Made by a program: the position numbers and the translations under genes
DNA from: Bacillota bacterium
GTDB taxonomy: Bacteria; Bacillota; Clostridia; Peptostreptococcales; Anaerovoracaceae
Direction: 5' to 3'
NCBI GenBank assembly: GCA_017442785.1
Contig: JAFRZB010000033.1
Location: 23,220-87,219 of the forward strand
Length of the DNA: 64,000 nucleotides
Notes under the pieces: generated by a model
The model's input: the letters and a program-made list of their open reading frames with translations, nothing else
Told to the model about the DNA's origin: nothing
The model's database searches: none
Shown: in pieces, positions 16,800 through 25,116 of the stretch
Layout: each line of letters begins with the position of its first letter
How positions within the stretch are numbered: the stretch's first letter is position 1

Positions 16800-18311
16800 A
16801 TGAACAACATACTTGAATACCTTGAAAAGACCGTAAAGGAAGTGCCGGACAAGACGGCGTTCAAAGGCGGCGGCACGGAATACACATTCCGTCAGCTGGT
16901 CGACGTGTCCCGCTCCATAGGCACGGTGCTTGCGGCAAGAGACGTCCGCAAGAAGCCCGTGGCGGTCTACATGAAAAAGCACCCGGACATGATAGTGTCC
17001 TTCTTCGGAGTGCTGCAGGCGGGAGCCTTCTACATCCCCATAGACGAGGAGATGCCGGCCCACCGCATACAGTACATACTGGAGTCCATTGCTCCGGAGG
17101 TGGTGATCTGCGACGATTCCACCCTTGAGAACGCAAAAAAGCTCTGCACAAAGAGCGAGGTCCTCTACTTTAAGGACATCTGCGGCCTTCCGGCGGACGA
17201 CGCCGTGCTGGCAGAGATCAGGAGCAGGGCTTTGGACATAGACCCCATGTACGTGGTCTTTACCTCAGGTTCTACCGGAACGCCTAAGGGAGTTACGGCC
17301 TGCCACAGGAGCGTCATAGACTACGTGGAGACCCTCTCCGAGACACTGGGCTTTTCAAGAGATACGATATTCGGAAACCAGGCGCCGCTTTACTTCGACG
17401 CTCACCTTAAGGACGTATACCCCACGCTCAAGTTCGGATCCACCACCTGCCTCATACCCAAGGAGTTGTTCATGTTCCCGGTAAAGCTGATGGAGTTCCT
17501 GAACGAGAACCGCGTAAACACCATATGCTGGGTGGTATCGGCCCTGTCCATGGTATCCGCCTTCGGCACCTTCAAGACCATCAAGCCGGAGTACGTGCAC
17601 ACGGTGGCCTTCGGCGGCGAGGTCTTCCAGATAAAGCAGTTCAACGCCTGGAGGGAGGCTCTGCCCGGCGCCAGCTTTACCAACCTCTACGGACCCACCG
17701 AGGCCACGGGCTTCTCCTGCTGGTACAAGGTGGACAGGGAGTTCGTTCCCGGCGAGGTGATACCGATCGGAAGGCCCTTCCGCAACACCGAGGTGCTTCT
17801 GATAAAGGAGGACGGCACGGAGGCTAAGGACGGAGAGCCCGGCGAGATGTGCATACGCGGCACGGCCGTCACCCTCGGCTACTTCAGGAACCCGGAAAAG
17901 ACCGCGGAATCCTTCGTCCAGAACCCCCTGAACGATTCCTGGCCGGAGATAATATACAAGACAGGCGACATAGCCATGAAGAACGAGCGCGGCGAGCTGG
18001 TGTTCCTGTCCCGCAAGGACTACCAGATAAAGCACATGGGGCACCGCATAGAGCTTGGCGAGATAGAGGCCATAGTAAGCAACCTGGACGCCATAAAGAG
18101 CGTCTGCTGCATCTTCGACGACGAGAGGAAGAAGATAGTCCTCTACTACATAGGAGACATAGAAAAGGGCGAGCTCTCCGCAAAGCTTAAGGAGCTGATG
18201 CCCAGGTACATGCTCCCGAATTCGCTTATACCGCTTGACACCATGCCGTTTACGGCAACTGGAAAGATAGACCGCAATCTCTTAAAGAAACGCTATATGG
18301 AGGGAAAATAG
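16800..18311 (+). CDS. DltA-like amino acid adenylation enzyme
   Basis: From the ATG at 16800 (AAGGA site upstream) the protein is 503 residues. All adenylation core motifs are present: FTSGSTGTPKGV, NQAPLYFDAHLKDVYPTL, FGGEVF, NLYGPTEAT, YKTGDIA, and the C-terminal lysine in ATGKIDRNLLKKR. The enzyme would activate an amino acid with ATP and load it onto the carrier protein encoded next. It resembles DltA (D-alanine ligase), but where DltA has FCGE, with a cysteine selecting D-alanine in characterised enzymes, this protein has FGGE. The substrate may therefore not be D-alanine. It is coupled to the carrier gene with no gap. Confidence 0.85.
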   Translation: MNNILEYLEKTVKEVPDKTAFKGGGTEYTFRQLVDVSRSIGTVLAARDVRKKPVAVYMKKHPDMIVSFFGVLQAGAFYIPIDEEMPAHRIQYILESIAPEVVICDDSTLENAKKLCTKSEVLYFKDICGLPADDAVLAEIRSRALDIDPMYVVFTSGSTGTPKGVTACHRSVIDYVETLSETLGFSRDTIFGNQAPLYFDAHLKDVYPTLKFGSTTCLIPKELFMFPVKLMEFLNENRVNTICWVVSALSMVSAFGTFKTIKPEYVHTVAFGGEVFQIKQFNAWREALPGASFTNLYGPTEATGFSCWYKVDREFVPGEVIPIGRPFRNTEVLLIKEDGTEAKDGEPGEMCIRGTAVTLGYFRNPEKTAESFVQNPLNDSWPEIIYKTGDIAMKNERGELVFLSRKDYQIKHMGHRIELGEIEAIVSNLDAIKSVCCIFDDERKKIVLYYIGDIEKGELSAKLKELMPRYMLPNSLIPLDTMPFTATGKIDRNLLKKRYMEGK

Positions 18312-18539
18312 ATGGAAACTTTAATGGATATCCTTACAGAGCTTCATCCGGACGTGGATTTTGACAGCTGTGAGACCCTTGTGGACGATAAAATATTAGA
18401 TTCGTTCGATATAATTACCATAATCACCGAACTCAATTCCCAGCTGGACGTCACCATCCCGGCTGACAAGATAGTTCCCGAGAATTTCAACTCCGCCAAG
18501 GCTCTCTGGGCGCTGGTGGAAGAGCTGCAGGACGAATAG
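18312..18539 (+). CDS. DltC-like acyl carrier protein
   Basis: The 75-residue acidic protein carries the phosphopantetheine site at Ser31 in KILDSFDIITII, followed by PADKIVPENFNSAKALWALV, which matches the helix III region of DltC and other carriers. It would hold the activated amino acid as a thioester for transfer across or at the membrane. The start codon immediately follows the adenylation gene stop, with a GGAGGG site inside that gene's end. DltC usually has DSL at the site; here it is DSF. Confidence 0.9.
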   Translation: METLMDILTELHPDVDFDSCETLVDDKILDSFDIITIITELNSQLDVTIPADKIVPENFNSAKALWALVEELQDE

Positions 18540-18555
18540 AGGCTGAACTTACCGG

Positions 18556-20130
18556 ATGTCCTTCGTTTCGTTCGAGTTCCTGCTCTTTCTCTTAATACTC
18601 TTTGTACTTTACTACACGCTCCCGAGGCGCTTCCAGTGGATGCTGCTTCTGGTGGGGAGCCTGGTTTTCTATGCCTTCGCAAGCCCTAAGTACCTGATCT
18701 ACATAGCCGTCACCGCCATGTCCACCTGGGCAGCCGGCAGAGCCATCTCCGCCGAATACCGCGGCAGGGACAGCTACATAAAGGAGACCCCGGACATTAC
18801 AAAGGAGCAGAAGAAGGCCCGCAAGGAGGCCGCAAAGAAAAAGGCAAAGACCATAATGGTGCTCTGCCTTGTCCTTAACCTGGGCATACTTGCCGTAATA
18901 AAGTACACGGACTTCTTCATCAGCAACATAAATTCGCTCTTCGGGGCGGACATAGCCTTCATGCGCTTTGCCCTTCCCATGGGCATATCCTTCTACACCT
19001 TCATGAGCGCGGGCTATATCATAGATGTTTTCCGCGGAAAGTACGCTGCCGAGGAGAACCCGGCGAGGTTCGCGCTTTTCGTGAGCTTCTTCCCGCAGCT
19101 GGTGCAGGGCCCCATAAGCCGCTTTGACGACCTCTCAAAGAGCCTTTACGAGGAGCACGCCTTCGACGCGCAGAGCATAACCCACGGCGCGTGGCGCGTT
19201 CTCTGGGGATACTTCAAGAAGATGGTGGTGGCCGACAGGCTGGCACCTCTGGTGGCGGGCATAGCGGGCTCTCCGGACAAGTACGCCGGAGGCTACGTGC
19301 TGGCCCTGATATTCTTCTACTCCCTGCAGATCTACGCGGACTTTACCGGCGGCATAGACATTACCATAGGAATAGCGAAGATGTTCGGGGTAAAGGTCAC
19401 AGAGAACTTCGACAGACCTTTCTTCTCCAGAAACATTGCCGAGTTCTGGAGGCGCTGGCACATTACCATGGGCACGTGGTTCAAGGACTACATCTTCTAC
19501 CCGGTCTCCGTAAGCAAGTGGATGATGAAGGTCTCCAAGTGGTCCAGGGCCAAGCTCGGAAACACCGTAGGCAAGCGCGTCCCCGTCTACCTCTCCACCA
19601 TACTGGTGTGGCTGGCGACAGGCATATGGCACGGGGCATCCTGGAACTTCGTGGTCTGGGGACTGCTCAACTGCGTAGTCATAATGATATCCCAGGAGAT
19701 CTCTCCTCTGTACGATAAATTCCACAAAAGGTTCAGTTTTTCGAACACTAAGGGCTGGGACATATTCCAGATGTTCCGTACCTTCTGGCTGATGGGCTTT
19801 TTAAGGGTGCTGGACGTCTACAGGGACGTGCCGCTTACCTTCCGCATGGTGCCCACGATCTTCTCCGGAAGGGGCTGGAGCGAGATGTTTTCCGGCGGTC
19901 TTCTTAAGTTCGGGCTTTCAACAGCGGACTTCGTAGTGGTGCTTGCGGCCTGCATAGTGATGCTTGTCGTCGGGATACTGCAGGGCAGGGGCACTGTCTG
20001 CGGGCAGCTCTCGGAAAAGCCGAGGGCAGTGCGCTGGACAGTCATCTGGGTGCTGATAGTTATCATCATAACGCTCGGAGCCTACGGCATAGGCTATGAC
20101 GCGGCGCAGTTCATATACAACCAGTTCTAA
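18556..20130 (+). CDS. MBOAT-family membrane O-acyltransferase (AlgI/DltB-like)
   Basis: The 524-residue polytopic protein has about ten hydrophobic segments. It contains the MBOAT signatures FFPQLVQGPISRF, EFWRRWHITMGTWFKDYIFYP and the catalytic histidine in ATGIWHGASWNFVVWGLLN (about residue 356). At over 500 residues it is longer than canonical DltB and closer to AlgI/PatA-type enzymes. A charged cytoplasmic loop (about residues 75-100) is rich in Lys and Glu. In this operon it would pass the carrier-bound amino acid across the membrane to an extracellular acceptor. The ribosome site is weak, so coupling to the carrier gene is plausible. Confidence 0.9.
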   Translation: MSFVSFEFLLFLLILFVLYYTLPRRFQWMLLLVGSLVFYAFASPKYLIYIAVTAMSTWAAGRAISAEYRGRDSYIKETPDITKEQKKARKEAAKKKAKTIMVLCLVLNLGILAVIKYTDFFISNINSLFGADIAFMRFALPMGISFYTFMSAGYIIDVFRGKYAAEENPARFALFVSFFPQLVQGPISRFDDLSKSLYEEHAFDAQSITHGAWRVLWGYFKKMVVADRLAPLVAGIAGSPDKYAGGYVLALIFFYSLQIYADFTGGIDITIGIAKMFGVKVTENFDRPFFSRNIAEFWRRWHITMGTWFKDYIFYPVSVSKWMMKVSKWSRAKLGNTVGKRVPVYLSTILVWLATGIWHGASWNFVVWGLLNCVVIMISQEISPLYDKFHKRFSFSNTKGWDIFQMFRTFWLMGFLRVLDVYRDVPLTFRMVPTIFSGRGWSEMFSGGLLKFGLSTADFVVVLAACIVMLVVGILQGRGTVCGQLSEKPRAVRWTVIWVLIVIIITLGAYGIGYDAAQFIYNQF

Positions 20131-20145
20131 AAGGAGGCGGCTTTC

Positions 20146-21201
20146 ATGAAAAAGAGAATAATAAGCATAGCCGCGGCCGTGATAGTTCTGGCGGCAACGT
20201 TCTTTCTCCTCCAGAGGCTGCTCATGCCCAAGTACATAAGCGTCAACGAGGAAGGCGGCCTGGCGGCGGAGTACTACGACAATGCCGGAAACAACGACGT
20301 CATATTCATAGGGGACTGCGAGGTCTACACCAACTACTCCCCCATAAAGATGTGGACGGAAAGAGGCATAACCTCTTACATAAGAGGAACGCCTCAGCAG
20401 ATGATATGGCAGGCCTACTACATGCTTGAGGACGCCCTCAGGTACGAGACCCCCAAGGTGGTGATCTACAACGTGCTCTCCATGAAGCACGGTGAGCCCG
20501 AGAGCGAGGCCTACAACAGGCTGGCGCTGGACGGGATGCGCTGGTCCTCCACCAAATACCGCGCCATAAAGGCCTCCATGACGGAGGAAGAGAGCGTCAT
20601 AAGCTACGTGTTCCCGCTGCTGAGGTTCCACTCCCGCTGGAGCGAGATCACCGCGGAGGACTTCGAGTACATGTTTAAGACGGAGCCGCTCTCGCACAAC
20701 GGCTACCTGATGAGGATAGACACCAAGCCCGCCGGGACGGTGCCGGACCCCATACCGCTTCCGGACTACAGCTTTGCGCAGGTCTGCTGGGACTACCTGG
20801 AGAAGATCCGCAGCCTCTGCGAGGACAACGGCATACAGCTGATACTTGTAAAGGCCCCGACCCTCTACCCGGCCTGGTACCCGCAGTGGGAGGAGCAGAT
20901 AGAGGCCTACGCAAAAGAACACGGGCTTACCTATCTGAATTTCCTTGAAAAGACAGAGGAGATAGGTATAGACTATACTAAAGATACCTTCGACGCCGGA
21001 ATGCACCTGAACCTGTCCGGCGCCGAAAAGCTTGCCGCGTGGCTTGCTGACTACCTGGCGGACAACACTGCCGTCTCCGACAGGCGCGGAGATACTGCAA
21101 CTGCAGAGCAGTGGCAGAAGAAGATAGAGTTCTACGAGGCCATGCAGGCTTCCCAGAAAAAGCAGCTTGAGGAAAACGGCTCGTTAAACAGCTTCAGATA
21201 G
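20146..21201 (+). CDS. DltD-like SGNH-fold extracellular protein with Cys in the nucleophile position
   Basis: This 351-residue protein has one N-terminal membrane helix (about residues 4-26) and a soluble SGNH-like domain. The block I motif is DVIFIGDCEVY, with Cys58 where GDSL enzymes have the nucleophile serine. The distal Asp283 and His287 (FDAGMHLN) would complete the triad. In dlt systems DltD accepts the amino acid and moves it to teichoic acid. Here a Cys could form a thioester intermediate. The family is common beside MBOAT genes in Clostridia, and the replacement appears intrinsic rather than a mutation. Start has an AGGAGG site 15 bp after the MBOAT stop. Confidence 0.75.
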   Translation: MKKRIISIAAAVIVLAATFFLLQRLLMPKYISVNEEGGLAAEYYDNAGNNDVIFIGDCEVYTNYSPIKMWTERGITSYIRGTPQQMIWQAYYMLEDALRYETPKVVIYNVLSMKHGEPESEAYNRLALDGMRWSSTKYRAIKASMTEEESVISYVFPLLRFHSRWSEITAEDFEYMFKTEPLSHNGYLMRIDTKPAGTVPDPIPLPDYSFAQVCWDYLEKIRSLCEDNGIQLILVKAPTLYPAWYPQWEEQIEAYAKEHGLTYLNFLEKTEEIGIDYTKDTFDAGMHLNLSGAEKLAAWLADYLADNTAVSDRRGDTATAEQWQKKIEFYEAMQASQKKQLEENGSLNSFR

Positions 21202-21214
21202 GAGGAAATCATAG

Positions 21215-21721
21215 ATGAAAAAGAAGATGGCAGCGCTCCTGGCGCTCGTAATGGTACTTTCACTGGTGCTCTGCTCCTGCGGCGGAGGCGGCGAAAGCAA
21301 TAACGGAGGGAAAAATACCGGCAGCCTCGACTACTATTTCCAGGTAAAGGACGTAAAGGTAGAGATGAAGGCGGACGCAGAGGCCGTCCTTAAGGCTCTG
21401 GGCAGCTACAAGAGCAGCTACGAGGCTCCCAGCTGCGCGTTCGACGGCATGGACAAGATCTACAGCTACGGCGCCTACGACATCCTTACCTACACCGCGG
21501 ACGGCAAGGACTTCATAAGCGGCGTGGTCCTGAGGGACGACACCGTGGAGACCCCTGAAGGCATAGCCATAGGCTCCAAGCTGGAGGACGTCAAGAAGAA
21601 GTATAATGCCAAGGAAGAAGGCAGCAGCATAAATGTCTATTCCGAGAACTGCAGGCTGCTGATAATCTTCGACAACGGCGTGGTAACGTCGATACAGTAC
21701 ATAGCAAGAAGCGAAAAGTAG
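21215..21721 (+). CDS. Small lipoprotein at the end of the dlt-like operon
   Basis: The 168-residue protein begins with a lipoprotein signal peptide ending in LVLCSCGGGGE, where Cys20 or Cys22 would be lipidated. A Gly/Asn linker follows. The mature part (about residues 40-168) alternates beta strands (YFQVKDVKVEMKADAEAVLK and GVVLRDDTVETPEGIAIGSK) and ends YIARSEK. DVKKKYNAKEE and the glycine placement suggest a compact beta domain of no named family. It starts 13 bp after the SGNH gene, behind GGAGGAAATC, so it belongs to the operon and probably acts on the outer face of the membrane with it. Confidence 0.75.
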   Translation: MKKKMAALLALVMVLSLVLCSCGGGGESNNGGKNTGSLDYYFQVKDVKVEMKADAEAVLKALGSYKSSYEAPSCAFDGMDKIYSYGAYDILTYTADGKDFISGVVLRDDTVETPEGIAIGSKLEDVKKKYNAKEEGSSINVYSENCRLLIIFDNGVVTSIQYIARSEK

Positions 21722-21758
21722 ACAGCACAGGATCCGGCATACAACGGATAATAAACTG

Positions 21759-21793
21759 CAGGCGGGCGGCATAGCTGTCCGCCTGATTTATTT
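21759..21793 (+). terminator. Terminator of the dlt-like operon
   Basis: CAGGCGG pairs with CCGCCTG around a 13-base loop, followed by ATTTATTT. It lies 38 bp after the lipoprotein stop. Confidence 0.7.
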
Positions 21794-21966
21794 GGGCGCG
21801 GGAAAAGGCGTTCACAGACACGCTCCCGCGCCGAAGCAGAACAGCAGCCGCTATGCCGATCACCTGCGGTCCATGGATCCACGAAAAGCCGGATCCGGTG
21901 CGGTCTGCCCGAACAAAAGACCCCGCGGAGCGGACTGTTTGTCCTTCCGCGGGGCTTTTTGTTTTG
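21794..21966 (+). other. Gene-free structured segment ending in an intrinsic terminator (possible small RNA)
   Basis: No coding gene fits here. The segment holds a strong hairpin near 21793-21833 (GGCGCGGGA with TCCCGCGCC, with GCGT/ACGC inside). It ends in a terminator at 21921-21966, where CCCCGCGGA pairs with TCCGCGGGG and a T-rich tail follows. An upstream operon terminator separates it from the lipoprotein gene, so the second terminator suggests an independent transcript. No convincing promoter was found. Confidence 0.35.
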
Positions 21967-22060
21967 CAGAACCGGCTCTTAAACGCTCTGCACAGTTTGG
22001 GGGGATGCCTGCTACTCTGAGTATGACCGGAGCCGTTTGCATGGCCATATTCTTGCAAAT

Positions 22061-22092
22061 ATAAAAGCGGGCGTCAACAGATCCGCCCGCTC
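22061..22092 (-). terminator. Terminator of the PAP2-chorismate mutase operon
   Basis: On the minus strand AGCGGGCG pairs with CGCCCGCT around a 10-base loop and is followed by TTTTATAT. It lies about 20 bp after the chorismate mutase stop. Confidence 0.75.
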
Positions 22093-22111
22093 TCTGTACC
22101 GTTCTTATCTA

Positions 22112-22390
22112 TTATCTGTGCTGTTTCTGATATTCCTTGGAAAGGTCCATCAGCTTCTGGAAGAACTCCCTCATATAGCCCTTCAGCTCCTCCGGAGCCT
22201 TTTCCGAGTGCATGGCAAGGACCTTCTCCTCGCGGGCGGGGTCGTAGGTGGGAAGGCCTTCGGCCGCCTTAAGCGCGCCTATCTTCCTTACCGTCTCCAT
22301 GCGCTCCAGGAAAGCCTGTTCCAGGATGCTGTCTGTCTTATTGAGCTCCCCGCGCAGAGCCTCGAGCTTTTCGTTCTTCTTTTCCGCCAT
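22112..22390 (-). CDS. Chorismate mutase type II (AroQ class) domain protein
   Basis: The 92-residue all-helical protein matches AroQ chorismate mutases: LEALRGELNKTDSILEQAFLERMETVRKIGALKAA carries the first active-site Arg and the Arg/Lys pair, LPTYDPAREEKVLAMHSE the next, and helix 3 ends EFFQKLMDLSKEYQK. It would convert chorismate to prephenate for phenylalanine and tyrosine. The usual isoleucine/aspartate pattern at LRxxIDxxD is changed to LRGELNKTD, so activity may differ from the norm. It is the second gene after a PAP2 phosphatase, with GGAGGG 5 bp upstream of the ATG. No other aromatic pathway gene is nearby. Confidence 0.82.
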   Translation of the reverse strand: MAEKKNEKLEALRGELNKTDSILEQAFLERMETVRKIGALKAAEGLPTYDPAREEKVLAMHSEKAPEELKGYMREFFQKLMDLSKEYQKQHR

Positions 22391-22399
22391 GGCGCCCTC

Positions 22400-23071
22400 C
22401 TACATGAATACGGCCTGCATTATCTCTATCACCGCTATGCCCAGCACCCAGGAGCTTAAGACGTCGGACGGCCAGTGCACGCCCACGTATATCCTGGACA
22501 GCCCCATGAATACTATGTAGAGTATCAGCAGGGTGTTTACCAGCCTGCGCTTTCCGTTGCTCCTTATGTAGGCCTCGGCGGGTCTGGGGTGCTTTTTATA
22601 TATCGGAAGGGACGCGCCCTTGTTCTTGTAATAGTAGGCGAACAGCAGTATCAGCATGGTCCACGCCACCAGGCTGGTAAGGCTGTGTCCGCTGGGGAAG
22701 CTCCAGCCGTTCTGGATAAGCAGGTGCACGGAGACGTCCGGTCTGGGCCTGCAGAAGGTGTACTTAAGCGCCTGGTATACGCCCACGCAGGACAGGCAGG
22801 TGACGGACATGGGGATGCCGAAGGAAAAGCGCGTCTTGGGTATGGCAAGCAGTATGGCGCAGATCACCGTGGGCAGAGGCCAGTTGCCGCTGTAGGAAAA
22901 CGGCACCAGTATCTTGGTGAGCCAGTCCCTCCTGAGGCTGAAGAAAAACTTCTGCACGGCGGCGTCGAAGCCCTCCAGGCGGCCTGTCATCATCAGCCAG
23001 GTAATGACCGCGAACACCAGCACGGAAAGGGCTATTTTGATAAGCCTTGTCTTGTTGAATTTTCTGTCCAT
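22400..23071 (-). CDS. PAP2-family membrane phosphatase
   Basis: From the ATG at 23071 the protein is 223 residues with about six membrane helices. The three phosphatase motifs are KYTFCRPRP (about residue 97), WSFPSGHSLTS with the proton-donor His, and SRIYVGVHWPSDVL with the nucleophile His. This is the pattern of undecaprenyl-pyrophosphate or phosphatidylglycerol-phosphate phosphatases such as BcrC and PgpB. A loop of about 40 residues between motifs 2 and 3, rich in Lys and Arg, is longer than usual. The longer upstream frame would lack a ribosome site. It probably recycles a lipid pyrophosphate of the envelope. Confidence 0.88.
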   Translation of the reverse strand: MDRKFNKTRLIKIALSVLVFAVITWLMMTGRLEGFDAAVQKFFFSLRRDWLTKILVPFSYSGNWPLPTVICAILLAIPKTRFSFGIPMSVTCLSCVGVYQALKYTFCRPRPDVSVHLLIQNGWSFPSGHSLTSLVAWTMLILLFAYYYKNKGASLPIYKKHPRPAEAYIRSNGKRRLVNTLLILYIVFMGLSRIYVGVHWPSDVLSSWVLGIAVIEIMQAVFM

Positions 23072-23151
23072 TAGCTGCTCCGTTCCTTGTAAAAAAGTCT
23101 TAAATAGTATATCATAAAGTATTGGAAATATAAACAACACGGAGGTGTGAC

Positions 23152-24072
23152 ATGAGAAAAAAACCGGTACTTGTAGTAATGGCAGCAGGCATGGGAAGCC
23201 GCTACGGCGGGCTCAAGCAGATAGACCCTATAGGCCCCGCCGGAGAGATAATAATAGACTATTCTCTCTATGACGCAAAGGCTGCCGGCTTCGAGACCGT
23301 CATCTGCATAATAAAGCATTCAATAGAGAAGGATTTCAAGGCCATAATGGAGCGCGGCGCCGCAAAGCACATGAAGGTCCTCTACGCATACCAGGACATA
23401 GACGACATCCCCGAAGGCTTTGAGGTCCCCGAAGGAAGGGAGAAGCCATGGGGCACCGGCCACGCGATCCTTGCGGCAAGAGATCTCATAAACGCTCCGT
23501 TCGGCGTCATCAACGCGGACGACTACTACGGCAGAGAAGTCTTTAAGAACATGTACGACTACCTTGCCAGGGCCAAGGACGGCGAGTACTACGACTACTG
23601 CATGGCAGGCTACCAGATAGAGAACACCCTTACCGAGAACGGCAGCGTCGCAAGAGGCGTCTGCGTAACAAAGGACGGCTATCTGGAGCACCTGGACGAG
23701 CGCACTAAGATCCAGTGGCAGGACGGAAAGATAGTATTTACCGAGGACGACGGCAAGACCTGGACCGAGGTAGCCAAGGGAACGCCGGTATCCATGAACT
23801 TCTTCGGCTTTACCCCCAGCATCATGAAAGAGCTTAAGGCAAAGTTCCCCGCCGCTCTTGAGAAGATCCTTAAGGAGAACCCGCTTAAGGGCGAGTTCTT
23901 CATCCCGATAGTTACCAGCGAACTCGTCGCGGAAGGCAAGGCCAAGGTAAAGGTGCTGCCCGCTCCGGACCGCTGGTACGGAGTTACCTACAAGGAAGAC
24001 CGCCCCGTGGTGGTAGACGCAATGCAGCGCTTCACCGACGAGGGCAAGTACCCCAAGGAGCTCTGGAAATAA
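23152..24072 (+). CDS. Sugar-phosphate nucleotidyltransferase family protein
   Basis: The 306-residue protein has the nucleotidyltransferase start LVVMAAGMGSRYGGLKQIDPIG at about residues 6-27, the PWGTGHAILAAR substrate loop, and the metal-binding VINADDYYGREVF. This is the UTP-glucose-1-phosphate-like fold, but the protein belongs to a group often annotated only as nucleotidyltransferase, and the sugar is unknown. The ending DRWYGVTYKEDRPVVVDAMQRF is characteristic of that group. It has a GGAGGTG site 8 bp upstream and is divergent from the PAP2 gene across 80 bp. Confidence 0.83.
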   Translation: MRKKPVLVVMAAGMGSRYGGLKQIDPIGPAGEIIIDYSLYDAKAAGFETVICIIKHSIEKDFKAIMERGAAKHMKVLYAYQDIDDIPEGFEVPEGREKPWGTGHAILAARDLINAPFGVINADDYYGREVFKNMYDYLARAKDGEYYDYCMAGYQIENTLTENGSVARGVCVTKDGYLEHLDERTKIQWQDGKIVFTEDDGKTWTEVAKGTPVSMNFFGFTPSIMKELKAKFPAALEKILKENPLKGEFFIPIVTSELVAEGKAKVKVLPAPDRWYGVTYKEDRPVVVDAMQRFTDEGKYPKELWK

Positions 24073-24078
24073 AGCGAC

Positions 24079-25116
24079 ATGCAGATGAAAGAGACGATAA
24101 AGCTCCTCTGCGAGGCAAACGGACCCACAGGCTTTGAAAGGCCGGTGTCCGTCATCGCGGCGGAAGCTATAAGGCCTTACGCGGACGAGGTGAGCATAGA
24201 CACGCTTGCCAACGTCGTTGCCGTAAGGCGCTGCGGAAAGCCCGGCGCGCACAAGCTGCTCCTGGCGGCCCATCTGGACGAGGTGGGCCTTGTGGTTACA
24301 GGCCACGAGGACGGTTTCCTTTGCGTAGGGCAGCTGGGCGGCCTGGATCCCCGGGTCCTTCCGGACAGGGATCTTACGGTGCTCACCGATCCTCCCCGCC
24401 TTGGCGTAGTATCGGTGCAGCCGCCCCATGTCCTTAAGGCCGAGGATATGAAAAAGGCTCTGAAGCTTTCCGACATACGCGTGGACGTAGGCCTTACTCA
24501 GGAGGAGGCAGTCCGCGAAGTGCCAATAGGCACGCCCATCACCTACCGCATGGAAGGATGCGAGCTCTTAAACGGCCGGTACGTCAGCAAGGCGCTGGAC
24601 GACCGCGCCTGTTTTGCCATACTCATAAGGACCGCGCAGCTTATAAAAGACGCAGATCTCCCCTGGGACGTGTACTTCGTGGGAAGCACGGGCGAGGAGC
24701 GCAGCGAAGGCGGAGCCCCTGCCGCGGCATTTGAGACCGAGGCAGACGTCTGCATAGCGGTGGACGTGGGCCAGGCAAAGACCCCGGACTCACCTCCGGA
24801 GGTAGCAGCGGACCTGGGCAAGGGACCTGTTCTTAAGGTGGGCCCAAACTTTACAAAACACGTAGAAAAACGCCTTACTCTGCTTGCGGGCAGGGAGGAC
24901 ATGCCCCTGCAGAGGGTGGCTACACCCGGAAGATCCGGAACGGACGCCTGGTTCATGCAGGTGGTACGGGGCGGAACCGCCTCCGGGATAGTTGAACTGC
25001 CTCTTCGGTACATGCATTCGCCCGCTGAGTGCATGGACTTTGCGGACGCGGAGATGTGCGCGAGGCTCCTTGCGGCCTACGCCAGGGACCCCGGAAAGGA
25101 GGCGCTGGAATGCTGA
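24079..25116 (+). CDS. M42-family aminopeptidase, tandem copy 1
   Basis: This 345-residue M42 enzyme carries LAAHLDEVGLVV (first metal ligands), ALDDRACFAIL (bridging Asp), GEERSEGGAPAA (catalytic Glu), AVDVGQAK, and the last His ligand in LRYMHSPAECM. The catalytic Glu context (TGEERSEGG) departs from the usual QEEVGLRGA. M42 proteins form hollow dodecamers that trim peptides, and several paralogs with different specificities can work together. Two more M42 genes follow directly, overlapping or within 40 bp. The start is uncertain between 24079 and 24085. Confidence 0.88.
   Translation: MQMKETIKLLCEANGPTGFERPVSVIAAEAIRPYADEVSIDTLANVVAVRRCGKPGAHKLLLAAHLDEVGLVVTGHEDGFLCVGQLGGLDPRVLPDRDLTVLTDPPRLGVVSVQPPHVLKAEDMKKALKLSDIRVDVGLTQEEAVREVPIGTPITYRMEGCELLNGRYVSKALDDRACFAILIRTAQLIKDADLPWDVYFVGSTGEERSEGGAPAAAFETEADVCIAVDVGQAKTPDSPPEVAADLGKGPVLKVGPNFTKHVEKRLTLLAGREDMPLQRVATPGRSGTDAWFMQVVRGGTASGIVELPLRYMHSPAECMDFADAEMCARLLAAYARDPGKEALEC

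Noticed and set aside
15456-17063. Open frame of 535 codons on the minus strand
   Set aside because: It is antisense to the transglutaminase and adenylation genes, whose family motifs are intact. The product shows no recognisable domain.
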